Source of the DNA: Phylloscopus collybita
Taxonomy: Eukaryota; Chordata; Aves; Passeriformes; Phylloscopidae
Reading direction: 5' to 3'
Length of the DNA stretch: 64,000 nucleotides
Assembly: GCA_027886175.1 (NCBI GenBank)
Contig: JAJNNQ010000075.1
Location: 55,427,001-55,491,000, forward strand
Part shown: positions 38,521 to 51,275 of the stretch, piece after piece
How the letters are laid out: each line of letters opens with the position of its first letter
Position numbering within the stretch: position 1 is the stretch's first letter
Made by a program: the position numbers and the translations under genes
The notes under the pieces: generated by a model
Databases searched by the model: none
Seen by the model: only the letters and a program-made list of their open reading frames with translations
What the model was told of the DNA's origin: nothing

Positions 38521-41500
38521 AGATTTTTGCATCCACTACATGACATTCACTTGCAGCTCAATGGCATTTATATGAGACATATTAAAATGTCTGAGGGAAT
38601 ATGATTGCTTTATGTAGATCTTGCACATAAAAAAAGTCATCATGGCTAAATATGTGTTTGGAGCAGACAACAATTCCTTTCTGCTGGCCTGTATGCTGAA
38701 AAAAGTCAAAGTCAAAGTAGCAATAGTTACATTTTCCATTATAATTTCTGTTGCAATAGAAACTACAGCATCTATTAAGTATGTTACACTGCTTATTCCA
38801 TTATAGAAACAGACACCGTGCCCAGAAACTGAAGGAAGTTTCAAAACTTCATGCCAGGATGCTCTAATGTCAGTTTTTACAGTATAGTGCTTTTTAAAGC
38901 AAAATTCTTTTTTTTTCCCTGCAAAAATATTACAGGTGAATAATGTCTATCTCTTCCCTGAAAAAAATCAGCTGCAGAAGCCTTATTGACCTATGAGATT
39001 TTTCTGTATTTCTCTGTTTTTAAGAGATTATGTCATCCTGATGTTATTTAAGTAATGATTGTTTTATAATGATAGCTGTTACTCCTAATTTCTCAACTGG
39101 AAGTAGGAACATTCAGCCAAGGTTTCAACTCTGAAATATCAGCTGGCCACAATGGGGTAACACTGCTTCAGGTTTTTTAGGAGAAGCATCAAGTAAACCT
39201 GGTAAACATTGAGTCAATACAACCTACTTCCCCACTGGTCAGAAGTGACTGGGGTAAGGTACTTTCTGTACAAGAACAGTCTGATACCGAAATCCTCGTA
39301 CCTCCACGGCATTTAATTTACAGCTACATAATTTAGTATTTCTTGTTGATGCTATGAATTCTGTGTTTAAGGAGTGAACAGCCTCTGCTATTTATCTGTA
39401 CATGTCAACTGATTTTACTGTGTAACAGGTAGACCACAAAAGAAAGGAATAGGACCTGCTAATTAGTTTAGAAAGTGACAGAAACACTGAGCTGGGTGTG
39501 TTGTCATAGGAACAGCAAGAGATCTAAATCTCAGTCTGTGGTTCTGAATGGATGAAATACAAATCTATATTTTACACTAAGAGTAATAGCTAAAAAAAAG
39601 TTAAAAAAGAATATGGGGTTCAAAATTAAGACCTTAGTTAAGAATTTTCAGAACTGGTGTGGATAGAGTTCTTAAATTCGTGTTTTTAAAACATTTGCAA
39701 CTGTAGCCTGAAATCCTATTTTGCACACTTCCTATTTTTTCTTCTATCATTCAATGCTAGGAGCAGCAAAGCCTAGATGTAATCAGTTGTGCATTCAGTT
39801 CTGGGTTTTAGAGGTGAATTTTCTGCAGTGATCAACAATGCTTCAGCCGACCCCACAGCCTTCTGCACTGCCCTTCGTCCCTGCTCTGTCTCTAGCATTT
39901 GCCCTCACACAGCATATTTGCTTTCCTCCTCCTACGGCCCCACCCAAGGCCCTGAGTTTTCTTGGCTTTAGGTCTGGCCATCTCTCAGCCTCGTACTGTT
40001 TTATACCACACTTCACTATTTATACTCACTTACTTCCTGACTCTTTTTCTTGATTTTTTTTTTCTCCCTTTTACTCTCAAATCTGTCCATTAATCCTTTA
40101 TCACCTTTCCTATCACATCCATCCTCTTATTCTTCATGCTGGATAGCTACCAACTAAGCAGATGCAATGGTTAATGAAGACAGACTCTTACCAAGCTTTT
40201 CACCTCTTTTCCTCCCCACTCAGATGTTAATAGGTTAGAGGAAGAACTAGAAGGGAAAGGAACTAGAAGGAACAAAAGAGCCTGGAAATACCATGCAAGT
40301 CTTCTACAGTCCTATCAACACTTAGAAAATTCTATTTTCTTGTAATATAGATAAGTTATAAAAAGATCTCTGTATGAGTAACAACTAAATTTTGTATTTT
40401 TATAATGTGACTAAAGCTGGATAAGTCACATTATTGCTAATAAAACTATATTTAATTTTGAGTTGAAAAAAGTTTTTAATGTAAATGTAAATTTAAAAAG
40501 CGAATTATTATTTTTTAACTTGGCTATAAGAACACTTTTCTCCTAACCTGCTCCTCAGAAATGTGAATTATTTTAATCTGAACTATTCCTTGAAATGCTC
40601 TGCATATTTTAGAAATGTCTTCTTGAAAATGTTGGCATGAATTGATTAAACTGCAATAAAGTTGTAAGGAACTGAAAAACATCCATAGAAGGTATCAGAA
40701 AAATTCAGATATAGACTTTAAACAATTCATATGTACCTTGATATATTAGAGATTGTCCTATAACCAACAAATATCATCTTGGGAGTTACTTTCTTTTTAT
40801 ATTTGTTAGAAATATGATCAACAGCAAATAATAAACTTTGTCCAAAATTGTTGCATGTTAAGAATTTATTACGACTGAGAGTTTTCCATCAGTCAAGACG
40901 AGAAAGAAAACAATTCTGTGGTATTTTAATATTGTCTGTATAAACTTTTCATCATGGCAGTGCAACACCTGAGAATTTATTAAGAACAAAGAAGGTAGAC
41001 TGCAGTGGTATATTTCAGATCTGAGCAAAGTTCATCAATGAACTAAACTGACTGCCTCTTACACTGACAACAGAAAACTGGAAAATGCTTGCATTGACAT
41101 AGATTGAGATGGTAAAGTGTCACTAAATCTTAGCACTTGGAGTTACTCAGGTGCCCTGTCATCTTTGCTATTCAATAGTGATAATTCTCCTATTGTTTCC
41201 TTCTCTGGGATTACTACTGCATGTCTGACCATTACCTTATGGTATTTCTGTCCCTAGACTTTGATGTATCTGGGAAGAGTAAAACAGGCTATGCTTTAAT
41301 GCTTTGGAAGGGCAGGTTATCCCCTGCTTCTGCTGAGGGCCAGAGAATTTCCTCTTTATGCCTCACAGATTTAGAGTTATCTGCTTCTGAGTGCAGCCTC
41401 CAGGGTAGGAAATTCAATGCTCTAAGCAGAGTTTCCAGAGAATCCCATGCTTACTCCACCCCTCCTCACTAGAAGTGGATCACTAATTGATGTCCCACAT

Positions 41501-44500
41501 GCTGGAACTAACCAGTCTATTACCAAAAGTGCTGAAGTTTTTCAGCAGCTCTGGGAAAGATTAGAAGTGATAAGGAAAAGTCACGTAAAATGTGGTCATT
41601 CAGAAGGTAACACATCTCACTTCAAACCACATAAATGATTACCAACACATGCACATCATCTACTCTCTATTATGGTTCATTTAGCTAATGAAATGCTTTG
41701 GCAGATAGTCATAGATTTGCAAGACAGAACATACTAACTGAATATATATTATGAAATAATGGGATATTTTAGCACATAACAGATCAGCTGTCTTCATAAA
41801 TTGCATTTAATCCACAGGGGTTTCTTTTTACTATAATCTTATCTTATTGAATGGCAGAGGGTTCTATGAATATCTAAATGTCATCTCTGCTAATTCTTTT
41901 ATTGACAACCATTTCTCTAAGAAACACCACAGGTGTTTCTAAACTAATTTACAAAATAGCAAATGCCAGAGACACCATGTGGTATACATAATGTACTGTT
42001 ATGAAAGCAGAACAAATTTGATTTCTTTAGTAGATGAAAAGCTGGAAGTGATAAGCAACTTTTGAAAATAAGAACCCAAAAAGTGCTAGTTTGAGTCATG
42101 AAGGATTTAAGGAAATACAGCTGCTATAAAATCTAGCCTTTCTGGTGCCAAAAAGCATTAAACTAAAAATAGATGCAATCACATGGAAAACAGAACTCCC
42201 TCTTCTGTTTTCTACTCTCTAAACCTCACTGTACCTGTGAAAATGAGCACAGGAAGAGAGAGGGTTTTTCAGGAATTGGAAGCAGGATTAAATTAGAGTC
42301 ATTCCATGAGAGCATGGTAGTTGGCCTTCATATGACAAATGAGTTACAGTCTGCTCCTGAACCTCTGCAGCAGTTCAACTCCCCTTTTAAAGTTTTACGC
42401 TCCTTTGGGTGGTGTTTACCAGATTTGAGAGTCCTGGAGTGAGGAGCTGTGTTGACAAGCTACTATAAAGCCTTCAGTTAGTGGAGACAGTGGCTCTTGG
42501 GCATGGGGCTGTGGATTGGAAACTTAATATAGATGTTGTGAATCTCCTTATGCATGAAACTGCAATTTCTCTGACCTGGTGCCATTATCCTATATTTATT
42601 TGTATCTACCACCAAAAAGTCTCAACCTTTAAAGGATGATCAATACTGATTTCTGAAGAGGTAGAGCATGAATTTATATTTCAGACACTCTCAGCCCAGA
42701 AATTGAAGGTGCAGTGCCATGTAGCCAAAGAAAGTATAATAAATATAATCCACCTGTAATTATACTGTTATTTTTTATTATATACAAAATCACTAAAATT
42801 ACTTTTCAATAAGGTATTTTGCCATCTAAGTAGAAATTAGCTATTTTGAAATTGATGTTTCTGTGTTGAATCTGCTGCCTTGTAATGAGATGCAGAGTCT
42901 CATGCGGCCTGTCCTTTTAACATCCAAACTTACCACATGGGAACTCAAAAGATATTGGATGAAGTCCAGGTTAAAGCCAGTGAAATCCGCAGGGCATATT
43001 TTTATTAACGTTCAAATTTTCCAAGTGAAGTTCACACAGATTTTTTGATTGTTTGAAATCTGAATCCTTGCAGGAATAGAGGAGCTAAAAAAACATATTC
43101 AGTCTTCTGAGTCCAGGACAGATTAGAAAGTTTAATATTACTTATAAATTAAAAAAAACAAATTGTAAACCAATGGTTAAAAAAAAATGCAAATCAAAGG
43201 TAGATGTATTTTGTTCGCAGAGGTTCCAATTCAGTGTAACTGCTCAAATGAATGAAGATACAATACTTAAATACAAATAATCAGAAAATCATGGGCCAAT
43301 CTGTGACCTAAGAACACACCACTGCCACTGTTGCCCATTAAAGCAGTTGTTACTGGGAGAAGATTCTGGACATGGTGTCTCCAGGATGACCACATTTATG
43401 TTACAGTACATACAGTGGTATAAAGCCAGCTTCTGGGAAAAAAATAAAACTTCACGTGTCACATTCCAGTTAAGATGCAATATTAAAAATCACATCTATT
43501 ATTCTCATAGTCAATGTATGACTTGTTAAAATAAATATCTTTATTTCACATATCAAAACCTATTATATGCTAGTATCATCATCTCATCATCAAATAAAAA
43601 TGTTTCTGTGATATCCTAGTCTGTTTACTTGAAAAATAATTATTATTTCCAGTTAAATTTTTGTTTTAGTTTGTTTTGCTCCAGAGAGAGCTCCAGAGAG
43701 AGCAAAACTGGGTATTATTTATGCAACGATCCAGCTTTGAATACCTTGTAAGATCCCTGCATTCTCAAGTGGAATAAATAGATGATTCTCTCTGTAGGTT
43801 GTTAAGAAGAGAAAATTAAATTTAAACCACATTTAGATTTCAAAATACTTTGAAATTTGAGGAACTGGTTACCAAATTAAAATATTTTGTCCCATGCAGT
43901 TCTGTGAACAGAGCTGTGACCCTACTTCCTGTTGATACCATGGAAGAAAATGAAAAGTGGGAGTTGTCCAGCCTTTCAAACAAATTCTGCAGTATTTGCA
44001 AGGCAATTCTTTAAATTCTACTGATTCTTGTACCAAGTAGTAATAATGTGATTTTGAAGTAGCATTTAAAATTTCAAAGGTTAAAAAAGACCAGAGAAAC
44101 TTTGTTTTTTCTCCAGAAATTGAGACATTTTTGATTTAACATAGGTTCCAGGAAGTGGAAGAAAACATCTAAGGAGCCCCATTAATATACTGTTAGGACT
44201 GTTTGAAGGACACTGTGACAATATGGAAATGGAGGATTTTTTCATGCCAGACACAAAACTTGAAAATCTGTTCTGTGCTAGAATCTGGTCAAGAAATTGC
44301 ATGCGAGACAAAAATACATATAAAGTAATTCTGCATATAAAAGGCTGTGTGAAAATCACTTCAGAGAAATAAAACGCACCTGTTGTTAGAGAGGGAGACT
44401 TTGTACCTATATTCCTCACAGCATCTTCTCTATCTCATTCTTTAGTTAAAGAATTTTCCACTATCTCAGGTCTGTACTGCCTTCCTGTTCTAAGAAATTT

Positions 44501-45169
44501 AAAACGATTGGTCTTACCCTGAAAGAAAGAAGATACATTCCTATTGTGCTTTTTGATTAAGTTAGCAAAAGTTAACCAAATTTTGGCTGCCTTGGTGAAC
44601 TGTACTTCTTATGGACTTTGTTATGTGCTCCATCATTTGTTTTAAAAAGTGGATGTCAAAGGTTTGGGGTTCTGTCATTACAATATGGTTCTGTCTTCAT
44701 AAATCAAAAAATATTTTGTTTATTTTGTGGGGTTTTGAAATCAGTTAGAAAACAAAACAAGATCTTAGGAAGCAAACACACCTTCTTCATACTTTTAAAA
44801 TAACAAACAGGTTTTGCAAAATTCTTAGGAAATTTGAGTTCTATTTTGTACATAGAAACATCAAAGAAATGTAACAGTGCAATCGCTTATTATGTGGCTA
44901 TGGCCTTGAGCATCTGAATTTAGCTTTGATGTTAGACAAGTTTGGACTAGGTAATCCATAATATCTCTTTTCCCTATTTGAACTCCTTTTTTTTCCTATG
45001 TACAGAAGGAGCAAAGAATATAACCAGAGATGCAAGACAACTTTCACATTTACAACATCTGAAGCCATTTTAATCTAAAAGTGTCATTTTTATTGCATAC
45101 ATGACTTAATGGAGTAAGATTACTTTTTCAGATGGCACAAAATATTTGGTATTATTATTTTACATATAT
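38521..45169. other. Unique stretch, no gene seen
   Basis: Frames of 100-112 codons (38536-38844 and 44081-44419, both minus) show no domain. A C/T-richer segment at about 39830-40120 stands out from the AT-rich background but I cannot identify it. A 12 bp CTCCAGAGAGAG unit is duplicated at 43679-43702. Confidence 0.45.
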
Positions 45170-45264
45170 GTGGGGATAGGTTTAGGGGTGATTAGGATGG
45201 TGTTAGGTTGACAGCTGGACTAGATGACTTTGGAGGTGTCTTCCAACCTTGATGATTCTGTGAC
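45170..45264 (+). mobile_element. CR1 LINE 3' tail
   Basis: Contains GGTTTAGGGGTGATTAGGATGG, then GTTAGGTTGACAGCTGGACT, AGATGACTTTGGAGG and TCTTCCAACCTTGATGATTC. These are successive blocks of the CR1 3' untranslated end in the sense direction. Only about 95 bp remain, typical of heavy 5' truncation. Just one octamer-like ATTCTGTG is left at the end. Confidence 0.85.
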
Positions 45265-46833
45265 ATTTAAAAGAAAGTTAGAGTTTTTTAAATGGGTAAC
45301 AGAGATCCTAACTGTCGTAGGCGCTAAAGCTTTCAGTCGTCTCCCTACAGGAAACAGTGTTTAATTGTAAGAAATTTCTGTGAGCTTGCAGGGAGAACAT
45401 ACCCCAAAAGCCAAGTGAAATTATGTATTCCTTACACCTCACCTTCAAGCTAAAGACAAGCCCAGAGTAAATTCATTAAGATACATTTAATTGAAATGAG
45501 AATTTAATACAAAAATTCTAGGCTCCTGAGATAGTTGTTCTAGAGTTTGGAGGGGGCAGGGTTGTTTGCTTTCTTTTAAATACCTAAGAAATCTATCATG
45601 ATTCCACACATACACAAACATATTTACAGCTGTAGAAAACTCACTGGCAAGTGAAGTTTGTTCAATTGTATCACATGCAATCACATGCATGTTATTTCAA
45701 ACATGCAAAATATTTTTCCCTCTTAACACAGGGTGACATGTCCAACATTCTCCCAGGACGTTAGTCTTTCTGAAGCCGAGCACCTCAGAATAACCACAAG
45801 CCTTGAGCAGAGCAGTAAAAAAACATTTTTGTGCACAAACTTATGTGCATCTCATCTTCTTTTCACTTTGTACACTTTAAACCTTACTTTGTACATTCTA
45901 AACCACTTCTAGCTTTTCCTGATTAGCATTGATCAGAAAGGAGCATTACCTCCTGTGTGACTAATCTTTAATTTAGAAACCTAAAATTAGTTGGACATGC
46001 TCACCCTCCAGAAGTTTTCAAAGGCATTTATGTCTATTAACTATTTGGGAAATTTCAGCTTTATTTTGGATATAACACCAAATATCACGGGATACTTGAA
46101 ATTCATTATGACTATTTCTTTACTTGAGCTATGTAGACTAGATTTCCATTTTAAATGCCTGAATCACATTTTAATAAACCTCTTCTTGTTCCATTTGGCA
46201 TACAGATGATAAAGAGAGATTAGCTCTATAACCCTGTTCTCTTTAAATTTGGCCGTGAGCTTGTTCCTTCATTATCTCCAGAGTGTTTGTAACTATGATC
46301 TCAGATTAATGAGAAATAACCAGCATCACCTCATAGATTGTCAATGGTAGGGCCAGAGCGTGGGATCCCTTCTATTCTAAAAATGCAAGGTCTCAAAAAT
46401 CAGTGGGAAAATTTTCAGCTATACTTTCTGAGACAGAGACTTTCTCAACACAGTACTTACTGTCTGTAAACACATGTGCAGCTCCAAACAACTGCAAGCA
46501 AACCTTCCCTGAGGAATTAAACTTTTGAGGTCCAAAACTGTAGGATTTAATAGGTCTTGTGAGCACTGCCTGCTGAACTTCACATTCTGATACTTTGTCC
46601 TTCACATATAACCCAATGCAGTAAGAGCTTCCCATCTAAATATAATAATTTTATTCAGTGAATAAAAATGGAACAAGTGGCAAAATCCTTTGTGCATTAT
46701 CAGCTCAGATGAATAACGCACCAGAATGCTTGGTTGTTAATGGCCACCAGATGTCCAGCCAAAGAAAAAGAGACAAAAGAATTATCTGGTCTATAGTACT
46801 GAAGTTCTGTAAAAAAAACTTACTGTTGTACCT
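45265..46833. other. Unique AT-rich stretch, no gene seen
   Basis: No frame exceeds 80 codons and no repeat family is recognised. It ends at a poly(A) signal and A-tract, so its right part could be the body of an old processed transcript. I recognise no gene in it. Confidence 0.45.
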
Positions 46834-46848
46834 AATAAAACTAGTATC

Positions 46849-46890
<42 letters not shown>
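46834..46890 (+). repeat. AATAAA followed by a 39 A tract
   Basis: AATAAA at 46834-46839 is followed 12 bases later by 39 uninterrupted A (46852-46890), then by further A-rich sequence with C interruptions. The spacing is what a retroposed polyadenylated transcript would leave. AATAAA is also common by chance in AT-rich DNA. I found no flanking direct repeat. Confidence 0.7.
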
Positions 46891-46892
<2 letters not shown>

Positions 46893-49800
46893 AAAAAGAA
46901 AAAAAAAAACAAACCCAATAACAACAAAAAAGTAGAAGTCTAATATCTAACAGGATCATAATAGTTGTTCAGTCTCATAGATTTTTGAATTAGGGATAAA
47001 CAGAATATTCCAATACTGTAGGAAGCAAGCATTCTTATGTGTTTTACACATAATCAGAAGCAAATAATTTGAAATCATTTTGATGGGAAGGAACCACTGA
47101 AAGGTAGAGAATTCACTTTTATTTACTTTCCTTTTTAAACTTCTGAGTCACACATAAAAAATCAACAAATATTAGATTAAAAGTTTAAAATGTGTTTTTT
47201 TAAATTACATCAGACAGAAACACTCTATAACAACTGGTGATATTTATATAGAGTATCCAGATTTCATAACATCCCAAAAGGTTGTGTGTATAGGACACAC
47301 TGAAATGCTGTGACACAGAACATCATTCAGATGAAAGCTTAATTTTTTATTTTCCCACACAGATATAGGAAAAAAAAAAGTTTATGCCTAATATATTCAG
47401 TTTTTTCCAGATGTCTAATTATCTAGCTATTAATAACTAAAATGGTCTCTAGAAACTGATACTCTGAAATTGAGAATTTGACTTTATCTACAGAATTCCA
47501 AATTAAATAGTTAGAACCGTGTAACAGGGATGTCATAATAGGCTGAAAACTCTGATTTCTCTTTACAGTTTTCCATTCATTTTTTCCTCAAGTAAAGATC
47601 TGAAAGCCTCTAGAATAATACCAAAACTTTGTGCTACTCCATTTGCCATATAACGTTAATACCTACATGTAAATCAGACAGAGGTAGCGCCTCAATACCA
47701 TCCTCTGAGGAGCTCCTCTACTTAATTACATGTGTTTGTAACCACTGATGTGAAGCTGAAAAAGTTCAGCTGTGTGGACTTTGTGTGTTTTCCCTGAAAA
47801 GACAGAGTTAGAGAATAGTGTTATTTGGGTCTCTGTAGCAGAGTCTGTAAAACAGAGTTAGCTCTTTCTAAAAAAACAGTACAATATCATCTTAATTTCA
47901 CTGGACACTATCCCTGAACCAGTATTTAATTAGAACATCTCTATCAACACATACTTCAAATTCCTTATTTTTTTTTAAACTATTATTATTATTGGGATTT
48001 TCTCAAGAATTCAGAATCAAAAAGGATTAAAATATTAAAGATGGCATGATTTCCAGATGACCAGTAGGTTAAACACCCTCTTCACTCTTTCTCTTCTGCA
48101 AGAAAACAGAAATTGGTTGAAGCTCAAGTTTCAGCAGCTCCCAAAGTTTAAACACAGGAGTGCATGAAGTTTACCTGACAAGGATAACTCAAAAGATACA
48201 AAATTTGAAATCCAGTTTATTCCTTTAATTAATAAATGCTTTTGTAATCTGAAAGATTACCACAACTGTAAGCAACAAGAGAAAAACCCACTGTTAAAAA
48301 TTACTTTGTAACAAAAAGCAATAAAATAAGAGTTTTCTTCTTGGATGCAATTCAGTTATCAATCATCTAACAAAGTACTTTTATATCAATAAAGAAATCT
48401 TTCATACTCATAAAGTCAAGTTACAAGTCTCCCATGAGTTAAATAGCATTTATTCTATACTCGGTTTTAGTATGTTCATGCCATAATATTCATCTAATAT
48501 ATACAAGTAATGCAAAAATGAAGTGTATCTTTAGGCTTTCTAAAAAACACTTTCTCCTGATTTAGAACTACATGTACAGAAATGATTTTCAAAAAAGGTA
48601 TTGCTAAATATGTGATTTGTAATAGGTCACAATTTTAACTATTAAAGGGTTGTTTGTGGTTTTTTGTTGTTTTTTTTTAAATATACATCCAAGTAATATG
48701 GAAAGAAGACTATGAGAAGGGAGATAAAATGTAGACTTTGCTTGCACAAATATCACTGTGGTAATAAAGATATTTTAAGCTCTTTGTTATGCTCAGATTT
48801 CTCTGCTGTTTGCAAGTTTAAATGACTATTTAAACAAACTGCTATTGAAAGTAGATGGTGTATCTTCCGTAGTGGGTAAGTGCTGAAGTACCACAATGCT
48901 GCTATGGCTAAAGACAGCTGTCCTTAAAAACATAATTAAATTAAATGTGAATGGAGTAGTTAAATATTTAGATAAGCAATGAGGATGAATCAGGATAAAA
49001 TTCACAGATAAAACTCTGCCTTTCCTGAGACACTAGCTGAAACCAAAGACCTGAGCATTCCATGTTTTAGATTGTTCTTTACTGTCTCTTCTGCCTGACG
49101 TTAGTGAAAAGAAAGACGTTTCGTTAAAGGCATAATTTAAAAAATACCCAGTGGGAGTAAACAGACTGTCTAGAATGGAAAAATCACAATGACTGCAATG
49201 ATATCTCATCTTCAGAAGCAAGATAAAGTGTCAACAACAGCGAGTAAGAGGAAAGAGGTGACACACAGAGATAGCAGGATTTTTGTCTTCCCTGATCTAA
49301 GTCCAGTCGCACAAGTGTGGAGGGGAAAACTGACAACAGAGAAAATAGACAGTCTAAAAAAAAAATTAAAAAATATCTATAGCAGTCAAAATGTATCCAG
49401 CTTTATCCAAGCCAGCATGAATTATACACAGGAAAGCCATTTTTCCTCTGGCCTTTGGACATTCACTTGAAAGAGAATCTGAACATAGCTAAAGGTACCA
49501 CCTGCCTAAATTCAAGTAAGTTTGAAAATAATTGACTTGTCAGTCTTTCTTCTCTGTCCTTTCCTATCTAATTAAAATCTTTCATTAAGTACCTTTCTAT
49601 TGTGAACAGTTTGACTTTGACACTACAAGGATTCAATTTTTGGACTTCAAAGGACTTCACATGCTGACTTGTAATGTAAAGTCTAGTTCTATCCATAAAC
49701 TACTACTGTATCTTATCCACTGAACTTGGAGGATTTATACTTCTTTGTCTTTTGTTATACAAACAGCTGTTTTTGAAATGGAGCATGACCTGCTTTAGAT

Positions 49801-50466
49801 TAATCTAATTGGGTACATTTTCAATTATTGTAGACTAATTTAAAGGAACTTCAAGGGTCCAGTTTCTCAGCTGCTTAAATATCAGAGAATTTTCAATGGA
49901 AATATGCAAATTTTAAAAATCTGTGTCTATACCTATGTGCATAATAGAATTTATTTTTCTCAACAGTTGGATTTTAAAGTAGTTCTTTTTTATACAAATA
50001 TTTTTTAAATAAGTTTAAATTAGTAAGATTTAAGTTGCAAAATATGTTATAAATTAGAGTGTATTTATCTCAACATTCATGTAGGTTTTTATATTTCAAA
50101 CTTGAATAGCATTATCTTGTTCTTCAAGGGCTTATGTTAATTATTAAAACAAGCTTCACTGTACATAAGGCTTATGTGAAAGTTCTATAAGTAGTAATAC
50201 ACACAGAAGTATTTCTTATAAGTAAACACAAATTAAAGTTGAAAAAATACATTTTGAACTGCTTTATTCACATTTTCCTTATCATAGGTTTTTATGCATA
50301 TGTTTACTTACCATTTTTCAAAATTCTGTAAAGAAAGGGGAACACAGTAATAAGTATGAATATCTATTTTAAATATATAATTAAGCAAAGTGTAAAAAAA
50401 ATACACGGAAGAGCTGAATTCCTTTCTGATGGGTTTAAGGGACAGGTTTACCTTTGTATCAGGATC
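46891..50466. other. Unique AT-rich stretch, no gene seen
   Basis: The first 50 bases continue the A-rich low complexity. After that there is no recognisable repeat family, and frames are at most 93 codons (49189-49470, plus) without domains. Confidence 0.5.
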
Positions 50467-51275
50467 CCAGAACCACAGAATGTCTTGAGCTGGAAGAGGG
50501 CCAAAAGGATAAGCATGTCCAACTTCTACCTTTAAAATGAGTAACATCAAAACAAAAACATATGTCTAAGAGCATTTCCCAATTGCTTCTTGAACACTGA
50601 CAGGCTTGGGGTTATAACCACACTCCAGGGGAATTTGTTCCAGTGTTTGACCATCCTCTCAGTGAAGAATTTTTATCTAGTATCTAATCTGAACTTCCAA
50701 TTGCAAATTTAGGCCATTCCATCATGTGACCAGACACCAGACAGTAGAGATCAGCACCCCACCTCTGTCCCCATCATGAGAAAGTTGTCAACAACAAGGT
50801 CACCCCTCCATCCCCTCCAAACTGAGCAAATCCAGCATCCTCACCCACCCATATCAAGGCAGGTCCTCCACTCCTTTCGCCATTGCTGCCCACCTGGTGT
50901 CACCACATTATATTTTTATATCCTACTTATATTGTGGAGCCCAAAACTGTACAGCATACTCCAGCTGAGGCCACAGCAGTGCTGGAGTTTAGCAGGACAA
51001 CCGCTTTTTTTGATCCACTCTCTGTACTGTGCTTTAAGTACTCCAGGATCCACTTGGTCCTTCTGGCTACCAGGGAACACTCACGGTTCACCATGAACTT
51101 CCCATCAAGCAAAGTCTCCAGATTACTTTCTGCAGGACTGCATGCATTCCTCTTGTCCCTCAGTCTATACTTTTATCCATATAAATATACTTACATGTCC
51201 ATATATTGCCAGAATTGCACTGTCCCAGGTGCAGAATCCAGCATTTGTCCTTGTTTCACATGGTTATACCGTGAG
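50467..51275 (-). mobile_element. CR1 LINE fragment, minus strand, about 800 bp
   Basis: The plus strand shows the reverse complement of CR1. It opens with the CACAGAATGTCTTGAGCTGG tail, then TGTTCCAGTGTTTGACCA and TCAGTGAAGAATTT (3' untranslated and late coding blocks). It continues through a GGAGCCCAAAACTGTACAGC segment to a CCCAGGTGCAGAATCCAGCA block at the right end. The order and spacing fit one continuous 5'-truncated copy. Substitutions and indels are numerous, so it is old. The plus-strand frames of 106 and 139 codons are antisense to it. Confidence 0.9.

Noticed and set aside
38536..38844. Overlapping frames on opposite strands (102 and 61 codons)
   Set aside because: Low local stop density in both strands; neither has a recognisable domain.
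44081..44419. 112-codon minus-strand frame
   Set aside because: No known domain. Length is within what random frames of this window reach.
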